Source of the DNA: Flavobacteriales bacterium
Lineage (GTDB): Bacteria > Bacteroidota > Bacteroidia > Flavobacteriales_E > Vicingaceae
NCBI GenBank assembly: GCA_002402165.1
Contig: NVVI01000032.1
Coordinates: 11,427 to 20,319 of the forward strand
DNA length: 8,893 nucleotides
Reading direction: 5' to 3'
The translations under genes and the position numbers were made by a program. Positions within the stretch are counted from its first letter, which is position 1, and the number at the start of each line of letters is the position of its first letter. Below, piece after piece: positions 1 to 7,436 of this stretch. The notes beneath the pieces are model-generated. The model did not search any database. It was not told the origin of the DNA and saw only the letters and a list, made by a program, of their open reading frames with translations.

Positions 1-1418
1 GAACCAAATGCTAATATTCCAAAACCTACACCCAATAAAATTAATCCTAAACCATATTTAACCGCAGAAGAGGGGTTATACTTGCTTTCCCACCATTTTG
101 AGAAAAAAGAGGCCAGAGCAATAATAAAAAAGGAATTTAAAATACTAAACCAAGCAACATCTATTTCCAGTGTTTCAGAGGTTAATTGTTTATACAACAT
201 TAAAAATACAACCCCCCAAATTCCAAGAAAACTAATAGCTAGAACAAGATTTGATACTGGAATCTTACCATAAGTTTTTTTAAATAAAAGAAAAAGAACC
301 CAAGATATAATTCCTAAAGGAACGACTGTAAGAAGTGTATTAACAATTTTATAAATTGTAGCAGCACTCCCCTCTAGCACTCTATCTGTAAAATCTCTAG
401 CAAAAATCACAAGTGAAGTAGCTCCCTGCTCAAATGCCATCCAAAAGAATACGGTAAAAAATGCAAAAATAATTAATGCAATCATTCTATCTCTCACAAT
501 TTTTTCATATCGAATAATACGAGACGTTATTAAAAATAAGAACAGTCCAAGACCTATAATAGCAATAACTATCGGTCCCTTAAGCGTAGATATACTAACT
601 AAAAACTCTTCAGGTAATAGATGTATCCCTGCAATTTTTGAAGATGGATCATTAATTAAATATAAAAAACCAATAACTGAAGTTACTACAATTAATATCT
701 TATCAATAATCGTGAATTTATTCGGAACATAGTCTAATACTTTATTTAATTTTTCTTCTTTGCTTTCTTTCTTAGGTACATCTCCTATATTCCCAAAAAG
801 AGGCCTAGCCAAATAAAACTGCAATGTTCCTAACAACATAAATATACCCGCTAAACCGAATCCCCATGCCCAGCCATAAGTTGTAGCTAAATAGCCACAC
901 AACATCATACCAAAGAAAGCACCTGCATTAACCCCCATATAAAAAATAGTATAAGCACCATCTTTTTTCTCAGGCTTACTCTCGTACATCTGAGAAATGA
1001 TTGAGGTCATATTTGGTTTAAAAAAACCTGTTCCAATTACTAATAGTCCCAAGCCTATATATAATGAAGCTTCCGTTTCTAAAGCCATTGAAGCATGGCC
1101 TAAAGTCATAATTAAAGCACCTATAACAACCGCCCAACGGTAACCCGTTAGCTTATCCGCTACAATTCCTCCTAAAATTGGAGTTAAATAAAGTAATCCA
1201 GCATAAGTTCCAAATAAAGCTCCTGCATTTTCAGTTGACCATCCCCAACCTGGATTATCTACTCCGACAATAGCCATGGTTAAAAAGTTCACTAATAGAA
1301 CCCTCATCCCATAAAACGAGAATCTCTCCCACATTTCTGTGAAGAACAAAACAAATAACCCTGCTGGGTGTCCTAATACATTTGATTTAAAAAAATCGTT
1401 AGATGATGTTGACTCCAT
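1..1418 (-). CDS. POT/PTR2-family peptide:H+ symporter, C-terminus cut by window edge
   Basis: The reading frame is open from an ATG at 1418 down to base 3 with no stop, giving 472 residues of an inner-membrane transporter that should import di/tripeptides with protons. Family motifs are clear: ExxERFxxYG at residues 28-37 (EMWERFSFYG), FFKPN with the conserved TM4 lysine at K134, FYMGVNAGA at 159-167, and FEQ with E330. The start is 4 bases after the stop of the upstream transporter gene, and GGAGGAG lies 9 bases before it, so the two are probably co-transcribed and translationally coupled. Compared with its neighbour it carries about 75 extra residues between the TM5 motif and FEQ (hydrophobic stretches near 237-256 and 280-299) and about 66 extra between FEQ and the TM8-like WFSILNSFF at 423-431 (hydrophobic near 356-379 and 389-409). 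The last helices are missing because of the window edge, not a mutation. The family is certain; the substrate is inferred. Confidence 0.93.
   Translation of the reverse strand, partial: MESTSSNDFFKSNVLGHPAGLFVLFFTEMWERFSFYGMRVLLVNFLTMAIVGVDNPGWGWSTENAGALFGTYAGLLYLTPILGGIVADKLTGYRWAVVIGALIMTLGHASMALETEASLYIGLGLLVIGTGFFKPNMTSIISQMYESKPEKKDGAYTIFYMGVNAGAFFGMMLCGYLATTYGWAWGFGLAGIFMLLGTLQFYLARPLFGNIGDVPKKESKEEKLNKVLDYVPNKFTIIDKILIVVTSVIGFLYLINDPSSKIAGIHLLPEEFLVSISTLKGPIVIAIIGLGLFLFLITSRIIRYEKIVRDRMIALIIFAFFTVFFWMAFEQGATSLVIFARDFTDRVLEGSAATIYKIVNTLLTVVPLGIISWVLFLLFKKTYGKIPVSNLVLAISFLGIWGVVFLMLYKQLTSETLEIDVAWFSILNSFFIIALASFFSKWWESKYNPSSAVKYGLGLILLGVGFGILAFG
1303..1376 (-). repeat. Diverged paralogous segment, copy 1 (TM1 of distal transporter)
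   Basis: This stretch aligns without gaps to 2708-2781 in the neighbouring transporter gene and has blocks of identical bases, for example around CTCCCACATTTC and GGGTGTCC. It encodes the shared GHPxGLF-LFFTEMWERF region. This is conservation between two members of one family, not a mobile repeat, and it points to an old duplication or to common descent of the two POT genes. Confidence 0.7.
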
Positions 1419-1422
1419 ATAC

Positions 1423-2820
1423 TTATACTCCTCCCTTATCTGCTAATTCAAACCCTTCTGTTTCCTCATGACTTGTACCTTCTATATCTTCAGCTCCATG
1501 TGTTAACCTTTTTAATGGTTTAAGTAAAGCTATTATCAGCCCTCCAAACAATAACGTAAAAATGAATATTCCTGTGAATATTTGTAATTCTCCAGCACCT
1601 TCTGCTAACCCACCTACTACAGCAGCAAGTTTACTTCCAAATCCTGTTGCAGCAAAATAAGCCCCCATCATTAAAGATGCATATTTAGCTGGTGCTAATT
1701 TTGTAATAAAAGAAAGTGCTGTTGGAGAAGCAAATAGTTCTCCTATTGTATGGAATAAATAAGCGATTATAAGAAATATCATAGCTCCTTTTCCATCAAT
1801 TGAAGAGTCAGCTTGAATTGCTGCTGCTGACATTGCTAAAAACCCCGTACCCATAATAATCACTCCTAAGCCCATCTTAAACAGCGTAGAAGCTTCTTTT
1901 CCTTTTAACTGTCTTTTAGCCCAAACACCTGCAACAAAAGTACCTAACACTATAATGAAAAATGCATTTGCAGATTGAAACACCGAAGCGGGAATAATTA
2001 TTCCAAACAAGCTTCTGTCAATCTTTTCCATTGTATAAATATTCATCAGTCCTCCAGCTTGTTCAAAAGCACCCCAAAAAACAATTATAATTACAAAAGA
2101 TAATAACATTACTAAAATCCTATCCTTTTCTATTTTTGTTAATGGATTTTTACTATTTGCAGCTTGTTCTTTATTGTCTCCTATAAAATTACCTACATGT
2201 TTTAAATGTTTCTGACCTGCCATATATACTGTTTGACCTAACACCATTCCAATACCAGCCAGCCCAAACCCATAATGCCACCCTATTGTTTCTCCAACAA
2301 CTCCCACTATTATTGAAGAAAGAAAAGCACCAATATTTATTCCTATATAAAACAATGTAAAGCCTTTATCTCTTCTAATATCTCCCTTCTTATACAAACC
2401 ACCTACCATTGTAGATATGTTAGGTTTTAGCGCTCCAACTCCTAATATGATGAGTACTAAACCTGTATAAAAAGCCCACATTTCTTCGATAGCCAAAACA
2501 CCATGTCCAAGGCATAATAAGATACCCCCCAGTAAAACAGTCTTTTTTTGTCCTAATAATTTATCTGCTAACAAACCTCCAGGAATTGATAATACATAAA
2601 CCAACATGGTGTACCAACCATATAATTCTAGAGCTTCCCCATTAGTCCATCCTAAACCAGGGTTTTTACCATCTACTTCTGCTACTATGTAAAGAACTAA
2701 AATTGCCCTCATTCCATAGTAAGAGAACCGCTCCCACATTTCAGTGAAAAATAAAATAAATAACCCTTTTGGGTGTCCAAATATTTCGTCTTGAGAATTT
2801 TGAGTTAAAGTTTCAGCCAT
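1423..2820 (-). CDS. POT/PTR2-family peptide:H+ symporter, compact 12-helix form
   Basis: A complete 465-residue inner-membrane carrier of the proton-dependent oligopeptide transporter family, expected to take up di- and tripeptides. Visible motifs are EMWERFSYYG at 27-36 (the ExxERFxYYG proton/peptide motif), LKPN with K132 in TM4, FYIGINIGA at 157-165, FWGAFEQ with E253 in TM7, and GELFASP with E361 in TM10. By eye there are 12 hydrophobic helices. TM6 is joined to TM7 by a short polar loop (about 203-233), so the two extra helices (HA/HB) found in many bacterial POTs are absent. The tail from about 439 is polar and acid-rich, probably cytoplasmic. It lies 29 bases after the peptidase gene and 4 bases before a second POT gene, suggesting one transcript. 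The ATG at 2820 places TM1 as in homologues. No key motif residue is missing. Exact peptide preference cannot be read from sequence. Confidence 0.95.
   Translation of the reverse strand: MAETLTQNSQDEIFGHPKGLFILFFTEMWERFSYYGMRAILVLYIVAEVDGKNPGLGWTNGEALELYGWYTMLVYVLSIPGGLLADKLLGQKKTVLLGGILLCLGHGVLAIEEMWAFYTGLVLIILGVGALKPNISTMVGGLYKKGDIRRDKGFTLFYIGINIGAFLSSIIVGVVGETIGWHYGFGLAGIGMVLGQTVYMAGQKHLKHVGNFIGDNKEQAANSKNPLTKIEKDRILVMLLSFVIIIVFWGAFEQAGGLMNIYTMEKIDRSLFGIIIPASVFQSANAFFIIVLGTFVAGVWAKRQLKGKEASTLFKMGLGVIIMGTGFLAMSAAAIQADSSIDGKGAMIFLIIAYLFHTIGELFASPTALSFITKLAPAKYASLMMGAYFAATGFGSKLAAVVGGLAEGAGELQIFTGIFIFTLLFGGLIIALLKPLKRLTHGAEDIEGTSHEETEGFELADKGGV
1428..1435 (-). promoter_or_regulatory. Shine-Dalgarno-like site for the distal peptide transporter
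   Basis: Read on the minus strand this is GGGAGGAG, ending 9 bases before the ATG at 1418. It contains AGGAG, a near-ideal match to the 16S anti-Shine-Dalgarno sequence. It overlaps the last codons of the upstream transporter (Gly-Gly-Val-stop), so the match could partly be a coding coincidence. The other starts in the window have A/T-rich leaders with no such site, as is usual in Bacteroidetes. The position and the 4-base intergenic gap suit reinitiation or coupled translation. Confidence 0.5.
2708..2781 (-). repeat. Diverged paralogous segment, copy 2 (TM1 of compact transporter)
   Basis: This is the counterpart of 1303-1376, offset by 1405 bases with no gap, encoding GHPKGLF and the ExxERFxYYG motif. 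Differences are mostly at third codon positions, as expected under protein-level selection. Confidence 0.7.
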
Positions 2821-2849
2821 AATTTTTTTATTTTGAAGTGTCTAAATTA

Positions 2850-5021
2850 CTATAAATTCTCTAAAATAAAATTGGTCATTAAGGTATATAAATGAAGCCT
2901 TGTGTTCCCACCATATATTCCATGATTTTTATTCGGATACATCATTTCTGTAAATTGTTTGTTTGCTTTAATTAAAGCCGCACTCATTTCAACAGAATTC
3001 TGATAATGCACATTATCGTCAGCCATTCCATGCACTAATAGATAACTTCCTTTTAATTTTTCTACATGATTTATTGGTGAATTATCATCGTATCCACCTG
3101 CATTTTCTTGTGGAGTTTGCATGTAGCGTTCGGTATAAATATTATCATAATACCTCCAATTGGTTACTGGAGCAACAGCAATTGCCATTTTAAATACATC
3201 AGATCCTTTAGTAATACAAAGTGATGACATATACCCGCCATAACTCCATCCAAAGATTCCTATTCTACTTCCATCAACATAAGGTAAAGTAGCTAAATAC
3301 TTAGCAGAAGCAATTTGATCTTCTGTTTCGTACTTTCCTAATTGTTTGTAAGTAATCTTTTTAAATGCTTCTCCTCTATGTCCTGTCCCCCTATTATCTA
3401 CAGATATAATAATATACCCTTTGCTTGCTAGATGCTGAAACCAAAATGTATTTCCTCCATCCCACGAATCATTAACGGTGTTAATTCCTGGTCCACCATA
3501 TACAAACATTAATACTGGGTATTTTTTCATTTTATCAAAGTTGCTTGGCAATATTTTCCATGCATTTAACTCAACATTGTTTACCTTAATTTTAAAGAAT
3601 TCTTTCTTTGTTATATTAAACTCTTTTAAAGTTTTATTTAATTCTTCATTATCTTCTAATACGCTTTTTACTTTACCCGCATTATCACACAACGCAATAT
3701 AATTAGGAGTACTTGCTGAAGAATGATAATTAATAAAATACTTGAATGAGGCACTAAACTTAGCTCTATTTTGACCACTTTGAGTCGTTAATCTTTTTTT
3801 AGATGAACCATTTAATTTAATAGAATAAATTTGTCTGTCTATCGGAGATAGTTCGGCAGACTGATAATATATCACTCCCTTTTTCTCATCTATGCCGTAG
3901 TAACTACTAACATCCCACTTTCCTTTAGTAACTTGTTTAATTAATTTCCCTGACACATCATATAGATATATATGATTAAACCCATCTTTTTCACTTGTTA
4001 TAATAAATTGGTTTTTAGTAGTTAAAAACTCCGTAGTTGGTACTTCTACATATTTTTCGTTTTTTTCAGTAAAAATAATTTTACTTTCCCCTGTTTCAGC
4101 ATTCGTTAAATGAATATTTAATTCATTTTGATGCCTATTTAAACTTTGTATTGCTAAATTTTCAGCATCATTTGTCCAGTTTATTCTAGAGATATATTCA
4201 TAGTCATTCCCAATATCTGCTTTTACTTTCTTTTTATTTGTTAAATCATAAAAGAAAATTTCTACTTTAGAATTATCTTCACCAGCTTTTGGATATTTAA
4301 ATCGTTCTTCATAAGGGTAAAGTGATTTATACATCTTTATCATCCATTCTTTAACATTACTTTCATCAAAACGATAATAAGCAATTTTTTTACCATCTGG
4401 TGACCACTTAAATGCTTTAACCAACACCAGTTCCTCTTCATACACCCAATCAGAAGCTCCATTAATAATTTCATTTTTCTTCCCGTCAGTAGTTATTTGA
4501 ACTTCTTGGTTAGAAGTTAAATCTTTATAATACATGTTATTGCCCTTAACATAAGCCACTTTGTTAGCTGAAGGTGAAAATGTAGCATACATCTGCTTAC
4601 TTCCTGTTGTGAGTTTAGATAACTTTTTTGTAGTTAAGTCATATATATAATAATGAGATTTTGATGAATGCCTATAAATTCCTTCTTGCTCTGCAGCAAT
4701 TAATAATTTAGATTCATCAGAACTAAATTCATAATCGTTAATCTTAATTAGATCATCTCCTATTTTTAAATCTTTTCCTGCAACTAAAACTTCTTCTCCT
4801 TTTTTATTAGCATAAGCATACTTAATTATATCGGATTCTTCCTTTCCTTTTTCAAGAGTAGTATAATGAACACCATCATTCATTGAACGAACTCCTCCAA
4901 CAGATTGCCCGTAAAATTTATAATCTCTCCAAATATCTTCAAGTGTAACATCCCTTTTATCTTGACCATATGCAGCCGAAATAAATAATATCGATAAAAC
5001 AATTGCAAATAAATTTTTCAT
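2850..5021 (-). CDS. Dipeptidyl peptidase IV (S9B prolyl oligopeptidase family), exported
   Basis: A 723-residue serine exopeptidase that removes N-terminal dipeptides, typically Xaa-Pro or Xaa-Ala. Residues 1-19 form a Sec signal peptide (Lys then a hydrophobic run, ending AYG before Q20), so it acts in the periplasm or on the outer membrane. Residues of roughly 30-480 are the beta-propeller domain. It contains DWVYEEE at 191-197, matching the double-Glu motif that grips the substrate amino terminus in DPP4. The alpha/beta hydrolase domain (about 490-723) has the nucleophile S593 in GWSYGG, Asp in ADDNV (D668, with N670), and His in NHG (H700). Y508 in VYGGPG and Y625/Y629 match the oxyanion and S1-pocket tyrosines of mammalian DPP4. 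Length is typical of bacterial DPP4. It heads the minus-strand cluster with two peptide transporters, which would import its dipeptide products. The double-Glu motif argues against other S9 peptidases. Confidence 0.95.
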   Translation of the reverse strand: MKNLFAIVLSILFISAAYGQDKRDVTLEDIWRDYKFYGQSVGGVRSMNDGVHYTTLEKGKEESDIIKYAYANKKGEEVLVAGKDLKIGDDLIKINDYEFSSDESKLLIAAEQEGIYRHSSKSHYYIYDLTTKKLSKLTTGSKQMYATFSPSANKVAYVKGNNMYYKDLTSNQEVQITTDGKKNEIINGASDWVYEEELVLVKAFKWSPDGKKIAYYRFDESNVKEWMIKMYKSLYPYEERFKYPKAGEDNSKVEIFFYDLTNKKKVKADIGNDYEYISRINWTNDAENLAIQSLNRHQNELNIHLTNAETGESKIIFTEKNEKYVEVPTTEFLTTKNQFIITSEKDGFNHIYLYDVSGKLIKQVTKGKWDVSSYYGIDEKKGVIYYQSAELSPIDRQIYSIKLNGSSKKRLTTQSGQNRAKFSASFKYFINYHSSASTPNYIALCDNAGKVKSVLEDNEELNKTLKEFNITKKEFFKIKVNNVELNAWKILPSNFDKMKKYPVLMFVYGGPGINTVNDSWDGGNTFWFQHLASKGYIIISVDNRGTGHRGEAFKKITYKQLGKYETEDQIASAKYLATLPYVDGSRIGIFGWSYGGYMSSLCITKGSDVFKMAIAVAPVTNWRYYDNIYTERYMQTPQENAGGYDDNSPINHVEKLKGSYLLVHGMADDNVHYQNSVEMSAALIKANKQFTEMMYPNKNHGIYGGNTRLHLYTLMTNFILENL

Positions 5022-5149
5022 AAATCATTTTTTTATGTTGACGAATTTACTCAAATACTAACCCATTTATATAGATTATTTGTTTTATTTGTATAACTAA
5101 AAGAAATGGCAAGATGTTTGTCCAGTCTTTAAAAAAAAATAGTACAATT

Positions 5150-5578
5150 ATGAGAACTTTAACATTTATAATATTAATTGCAACTTCAAGTTTGTTTGCA
5201 TGCAAAAATTCATCACAAGCAATGGATTCTGATAAAATAGAACCTAGTAATTCAGGTAAACACGAAACAAAAAACAACATGCAAGAAGAAGTGACTTATG
5301 ATATGATTCTTTCATTTATCAGTAAAGGTGAAGGAATTGATTATACTTTAAAGAAGAAAATTGATAACATCCTTAACTCATTTAATAAAAAAAATAACAC
5401 CAACTTAAAACCAGAAACATTGGCTTGGGGTCGTGAAGGGGAAATTGATTATAATTTTATTACTAAAAACTTATCAACAAGTCAAAAAGATGAATTAACA
5501 TCACAAGTTAGAGAAACTATAGGCTCTTCAGACATGGTGCACATAACTTTCAACCAAAAATCTGTTCATAAAAGATAA
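5150..5578 (+). CDS. Small exported lipoprotein of unknown function
   Basis: I do not recognise this family. From the ATG at 5150 it encodes 142 residues. A lipoprotein signal peptide is clear: MRT, a hydrophobic run, then the lipobox LFAC with the acylated cysteine at C18. The mature part is about 125 residues and polar. It begins with a Ser/Lys/Asn-rich flexible linker (about 19-45), followed by a probably folded, mainly helical segment rich in Lys, Asn and Glu (about 46-142). An in-frame ATG at 5114 would add 12 residues before the signal peptide, so I prefer 5150, which puts the basic residue and hydrophobic run at the N-terminus. Lys follows the cysteine, and there is no acidic run of the kind linked to surface export in Bacteroidetes. 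It is divergent from the peptidase gene and 107 bases upstream of pckA; neither neighbour reveals its role. Confidence 0.8.
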   Translation: MRTLTFIILIATSSLFACKNSSQAMDSDKIEPSNSGKHETKNNMQEEVTYDMILSFISKGEGIDYTLKKKIDNILNSFNKKNNTNLKPETLAWGREGEIDYNFITKNLSTSQKDELTSQVRETIGSSDMVHITFNQKSVHKR

Positions 5579-5685
5579 AATCATTCTTTGATTATTTAAA
5601 GAGGATTAAGAACTTTGCTAAATAATAAGCCTTTTGTAGGTTTTAAACGTATTAAAAAAGTTTAAGAAAACTTATTACACAATAA

Positions 5686-7320
5686 ATGGAAGTTCTTAAA
5701 AAATCGGTTATTAAATCATTATCAGATATAGGGATTAATGATGTTGAAGAATTAATATATAATCCATCTTATGATGAACTGTATAAAAGTGAAACAAACC
5801 CCTCTCTCGAGGGGTTTGATGTTGGCGTTCAAACCGAACTAGGTGCTATTAATGTTATGACTGGTGAATTTACTGGTCGTTCTCCAAAGGACAAGTACAT
5901 TGTAAAAGATGATGTAACTAAAGATACTATTTGGTGGAATTCAGAACAAGCTCCAAATGACAACAAGCCCATCACACAAAAAGTTTGGAGCGAGGTTAAA
6001 GAAGTAGTTGTAAATGAATTATCTAATAAAAAATTATTTGTAGTTGATGCGTTTTGTGGCGCCAATGAAGATACTCGACTAAAGGTTCGTTTTATAGTCG
6101 AGGTAGCATGGCAGGCACACTTTGTAACGAATATGTTTATTCGCCCATCTTCTCAGGAATTAATAAATTTTGGAGAACCAGATTTCTTAGTCTTAAACGG
6201 CTCTAAAACAATCAACCCAAATTGGGAAGCACAAGGATTAAATTCTGAAAATTTTGTGTTTTTTAATTTAACTGAAAAAATCCAACTAATTGGTGGTACA
6301 TGGTACGGTGGAGAAATGAAAAAAGGAATGTTTGCAATGATGAACTACTATTTACCTCTAAGAGGGGTTGCATCAATGCATTGTTCAGCAAATGTTGGTA
6401 AAGATGGGGATACAGCTATTTTCTTTGGATTATCAGGAACTGGGAAAACAACGCTTTCAACAGATGCTAGCCGACAGTTAATTGGCGATGATGAACATGG
6501 TTGGGATGATGAAGGCATTTTTAACTTTGAAGGTGGCTGTTATGCAAAAACCATTGATTTAGATAAAGACTCAGAACCAGAAATTTTTAGAGCAATTAAA
6601 AGAGATGCATTACTAGAAAACGTTACTGTTGACGAAAATGGGGAAATAGATTTCACAGACGGCTCTGTTACACAGAACACTCGTGTTTCTTACCCAATTA
6701 ATCATATTGATAATATTGTAACACCAGTCTCTAAAGCGGGAGCTGCTAAAAAAGTAATTTTCTTATCTGCCGATGCATTTGGTGTTTTACCTCCTGTTTC
6801 TAAATTAACTCCTGATCAAACTAAATATCATTTCTTGTCGGGATTTACGGCTAAATTAGCAGGAACTGAACAAGGAATAACTGAGCCTACACCAACATTT
6901 TCTTCTTGTTTTGGTGCCGCATTCTTAACTCTTCATCCCGTAAAGTATGGTAAAGAATTAGTAAAAAAAATGGAAGCTAACAAAGCAAAAGCTTATTTGG
7001 TTAATACTGGATGGAATGGATCTGGAAAACGTATCTCAATTAAAGATACCCGAGGAATAATTAATGCAATTCTTGATGGTTCTATTGAAAAAGCAGAAAC
7101 TAAAACTATACCTATTTTTAATTTAGAAATTCCTACTTCTCTTCCTAGTGTTCAAACTGAAATTTTAGATCCTAGAGATACGTACCATAATGCTGAAGAA
7201 TGGACAATAAAAGCAACAAAGTTGGCTGGATTATTTATTAATAATTTTGAGAAGTTTACGTATAATGAAGAAGGGAAAGCTCTAGTTAATGCAGGGCCAA
7301 GACTTAGTGTTGAAGCATGA
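5686..7320 (+). CDS. pckA: Phosphoenolpyruvate carboxykinase, ATP-dependent (EC 4.1.1.49)
   Basis: A complete 544-residue cytosolic enzyme converting oxaloacetate and ATP to PEP, CO2 and ADP, the entry step of gluconeogenesis. All hallmark sites are present, at the same residue numbers I recall for E. coli PckA: R65 in FTGRSP, Y207, K212 and K213 in EMKKG, H232 in MHCSAN, the P-loop GLSGTGKTT at 248-256 with K254 and T255, the metal-binding D268 and D269 in IGDDEHGW, and R333 in NTRVSYP. This marks the ATP-using class and not the GTP-using one. The ATG at 5686 gives the normal length. Its leader is A/T-rich with no Shine-Dalgarno site. The gene ends before a probable terminator and seems to be its own transcription unit. 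A strong perfect hairpin sits in codons 37-45 (listed separately). With peptide import on one side and ornithine aminotransferase on the other, growth on amino acids is the likely context. Confidence 0.98.
   Translation: MEVLKKSVIKSLSDIGINDVEELIYNPSYDELYKSETNPSLEGFDVGVQTELGAINVMTGEFTGRSPKDKYIVKDDVTKDTIWWNSEQAPNDNKPITQKVWSEVKEVVVNELSNKKLFVVDAFCGANEDTRLKVRFIVEVAWQAHFVTNMFIRPSSQELINFGEPDFLVLNGSKTINPNWEAQGLNSENFVFFNLTEKIQLIGGTWYGGEMKKGMFAMMNYYLPLRGVASMHCSANVGKDGDTAIFFGLSGTGKTTLSTDASRQLIGDDEHGWDDEGIFNFEGGCYAKTIDLDKDSEPEIFRAIKRDALLENVTVDENGEIDFTDGSVTQNTRVSYPINHIDNIVTPVSKAGAAKKVIFLSADAFGVLPPVSKLTPDQTKYHFLSGFTAKLAGTEQGITEPTPTFSSCFGAAFLTLHPVKYGKELVKKMEANKAKAYLVNTGWNGSGKRISIKDTRGIINAILDGSIEKAETKTIPIFNLEIPTSLPSVQTEILDPRDTYHNAEEWTIKATKLAGLFINNFEKFTYNEEGKALVNAGPRLSVEA
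5795..5818 (+). promoter_or_regulatory. Intragenic 10-bp perfect hairpin in early pckA
   Basis: The arms 5795-5804 (CAAACCCCTC) and 5809-5818 (GAGGGGTTTG) are perfectly complementary around a four-base loop, TCTC. Six of the ten pairs are G-C in otherwise A/T-rich DNA. It lies about 110 bases into pckA, spanning codons 37-45, with a run of G/C-ending codons (CCC, CTC, GAG, GGG) that are uncommon here. It is not followed by a T-run, so it is not a standard terminator. The structure is seen directly; any regulatory role is speculation. Confidence 0.45.
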
Positions 7321-7331
7321 TATACTTAGCC

Positions 7332-7364
7332 AAAATCTTACCTATTTTTTGGTAATATTTTTTT
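7332..7364 (+). terminator. Probable intrinsic terminator of pckA
   Basis: Beginning 12 bases after the pckA stop, AAAATCTTACC (7332-7342) pairs with GGTAATATTTT (7351-7361) with one mismatch, around an eight-base T-rich loop. A run of seven T bases (7358-7364) overlaps the 3' arm and follows the stable part of the stem. The stem is mostly A-T, so it would be weaker than the terminator at 7781. It would end pckA before the lysine-rich gene. Confidence 0.5.
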
Positions 7365-7436
7365 ATTTCATCACATTTAACTAATTTGGTATGGTAATTG
7401 AAATACTCTACCAAAACAAACCTAAAAATAAAAATT

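Noticed and set aside
82..273. Plus-strand ORF of 63 codons
   Set aside because: Lies wholly antisense to the left-edge transporter, whose frame holds clear family motifs; the product has no recognisable feature.
3478..3702. Plus-strand ORF of 74 codons
   Set aside because: Antisense shadow of the DPP4 catalytic and propeller coding region.
5052..5060. TAGTATTTG on the minus strand, 30 bases before the DPP4 start, as a Bacteroidetes -7 box
   Set aside because: The consensus is TAnnTTTG; here there are three bases between TA and TTTG and I see no good -33 TTG partner. Transcription start mapping would decide.
5114..5149. Earlier in-frame ATG for the lipoprotein
   Set aside because: It would put 12 polar residues ahead of the signal peptide; the ATG at 5150 gives a normal lipoprotein signal.
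5047..5280. Minus-strand ORF of 77 codons overlapping the lipoprotein start
   Set aside because: Antisense to the lipoprotein signal sequence; the hydrophobic look is the reverse reading of A/T-rich DNA and there is no family match.
5579..5593. Short inverted repeat AATCA/TGATT after the lipoprotein stop as a terminator
   Set aside because: Only five A/T-rich pairs and no real T tract; too weak to call.
5658..5673. AAGTTT/AAACTT hairpin just before the pckA start
   Set aside because: Six weak pairs in A/T-rich DNA, expected by chance; no riboswitch-like architecture around it.
5829..6065. Minus-strand ORF of 78 codons inside pckA
   Set aside because: Fully inside pckA, which has every expected active-site residue; a shadow frame.
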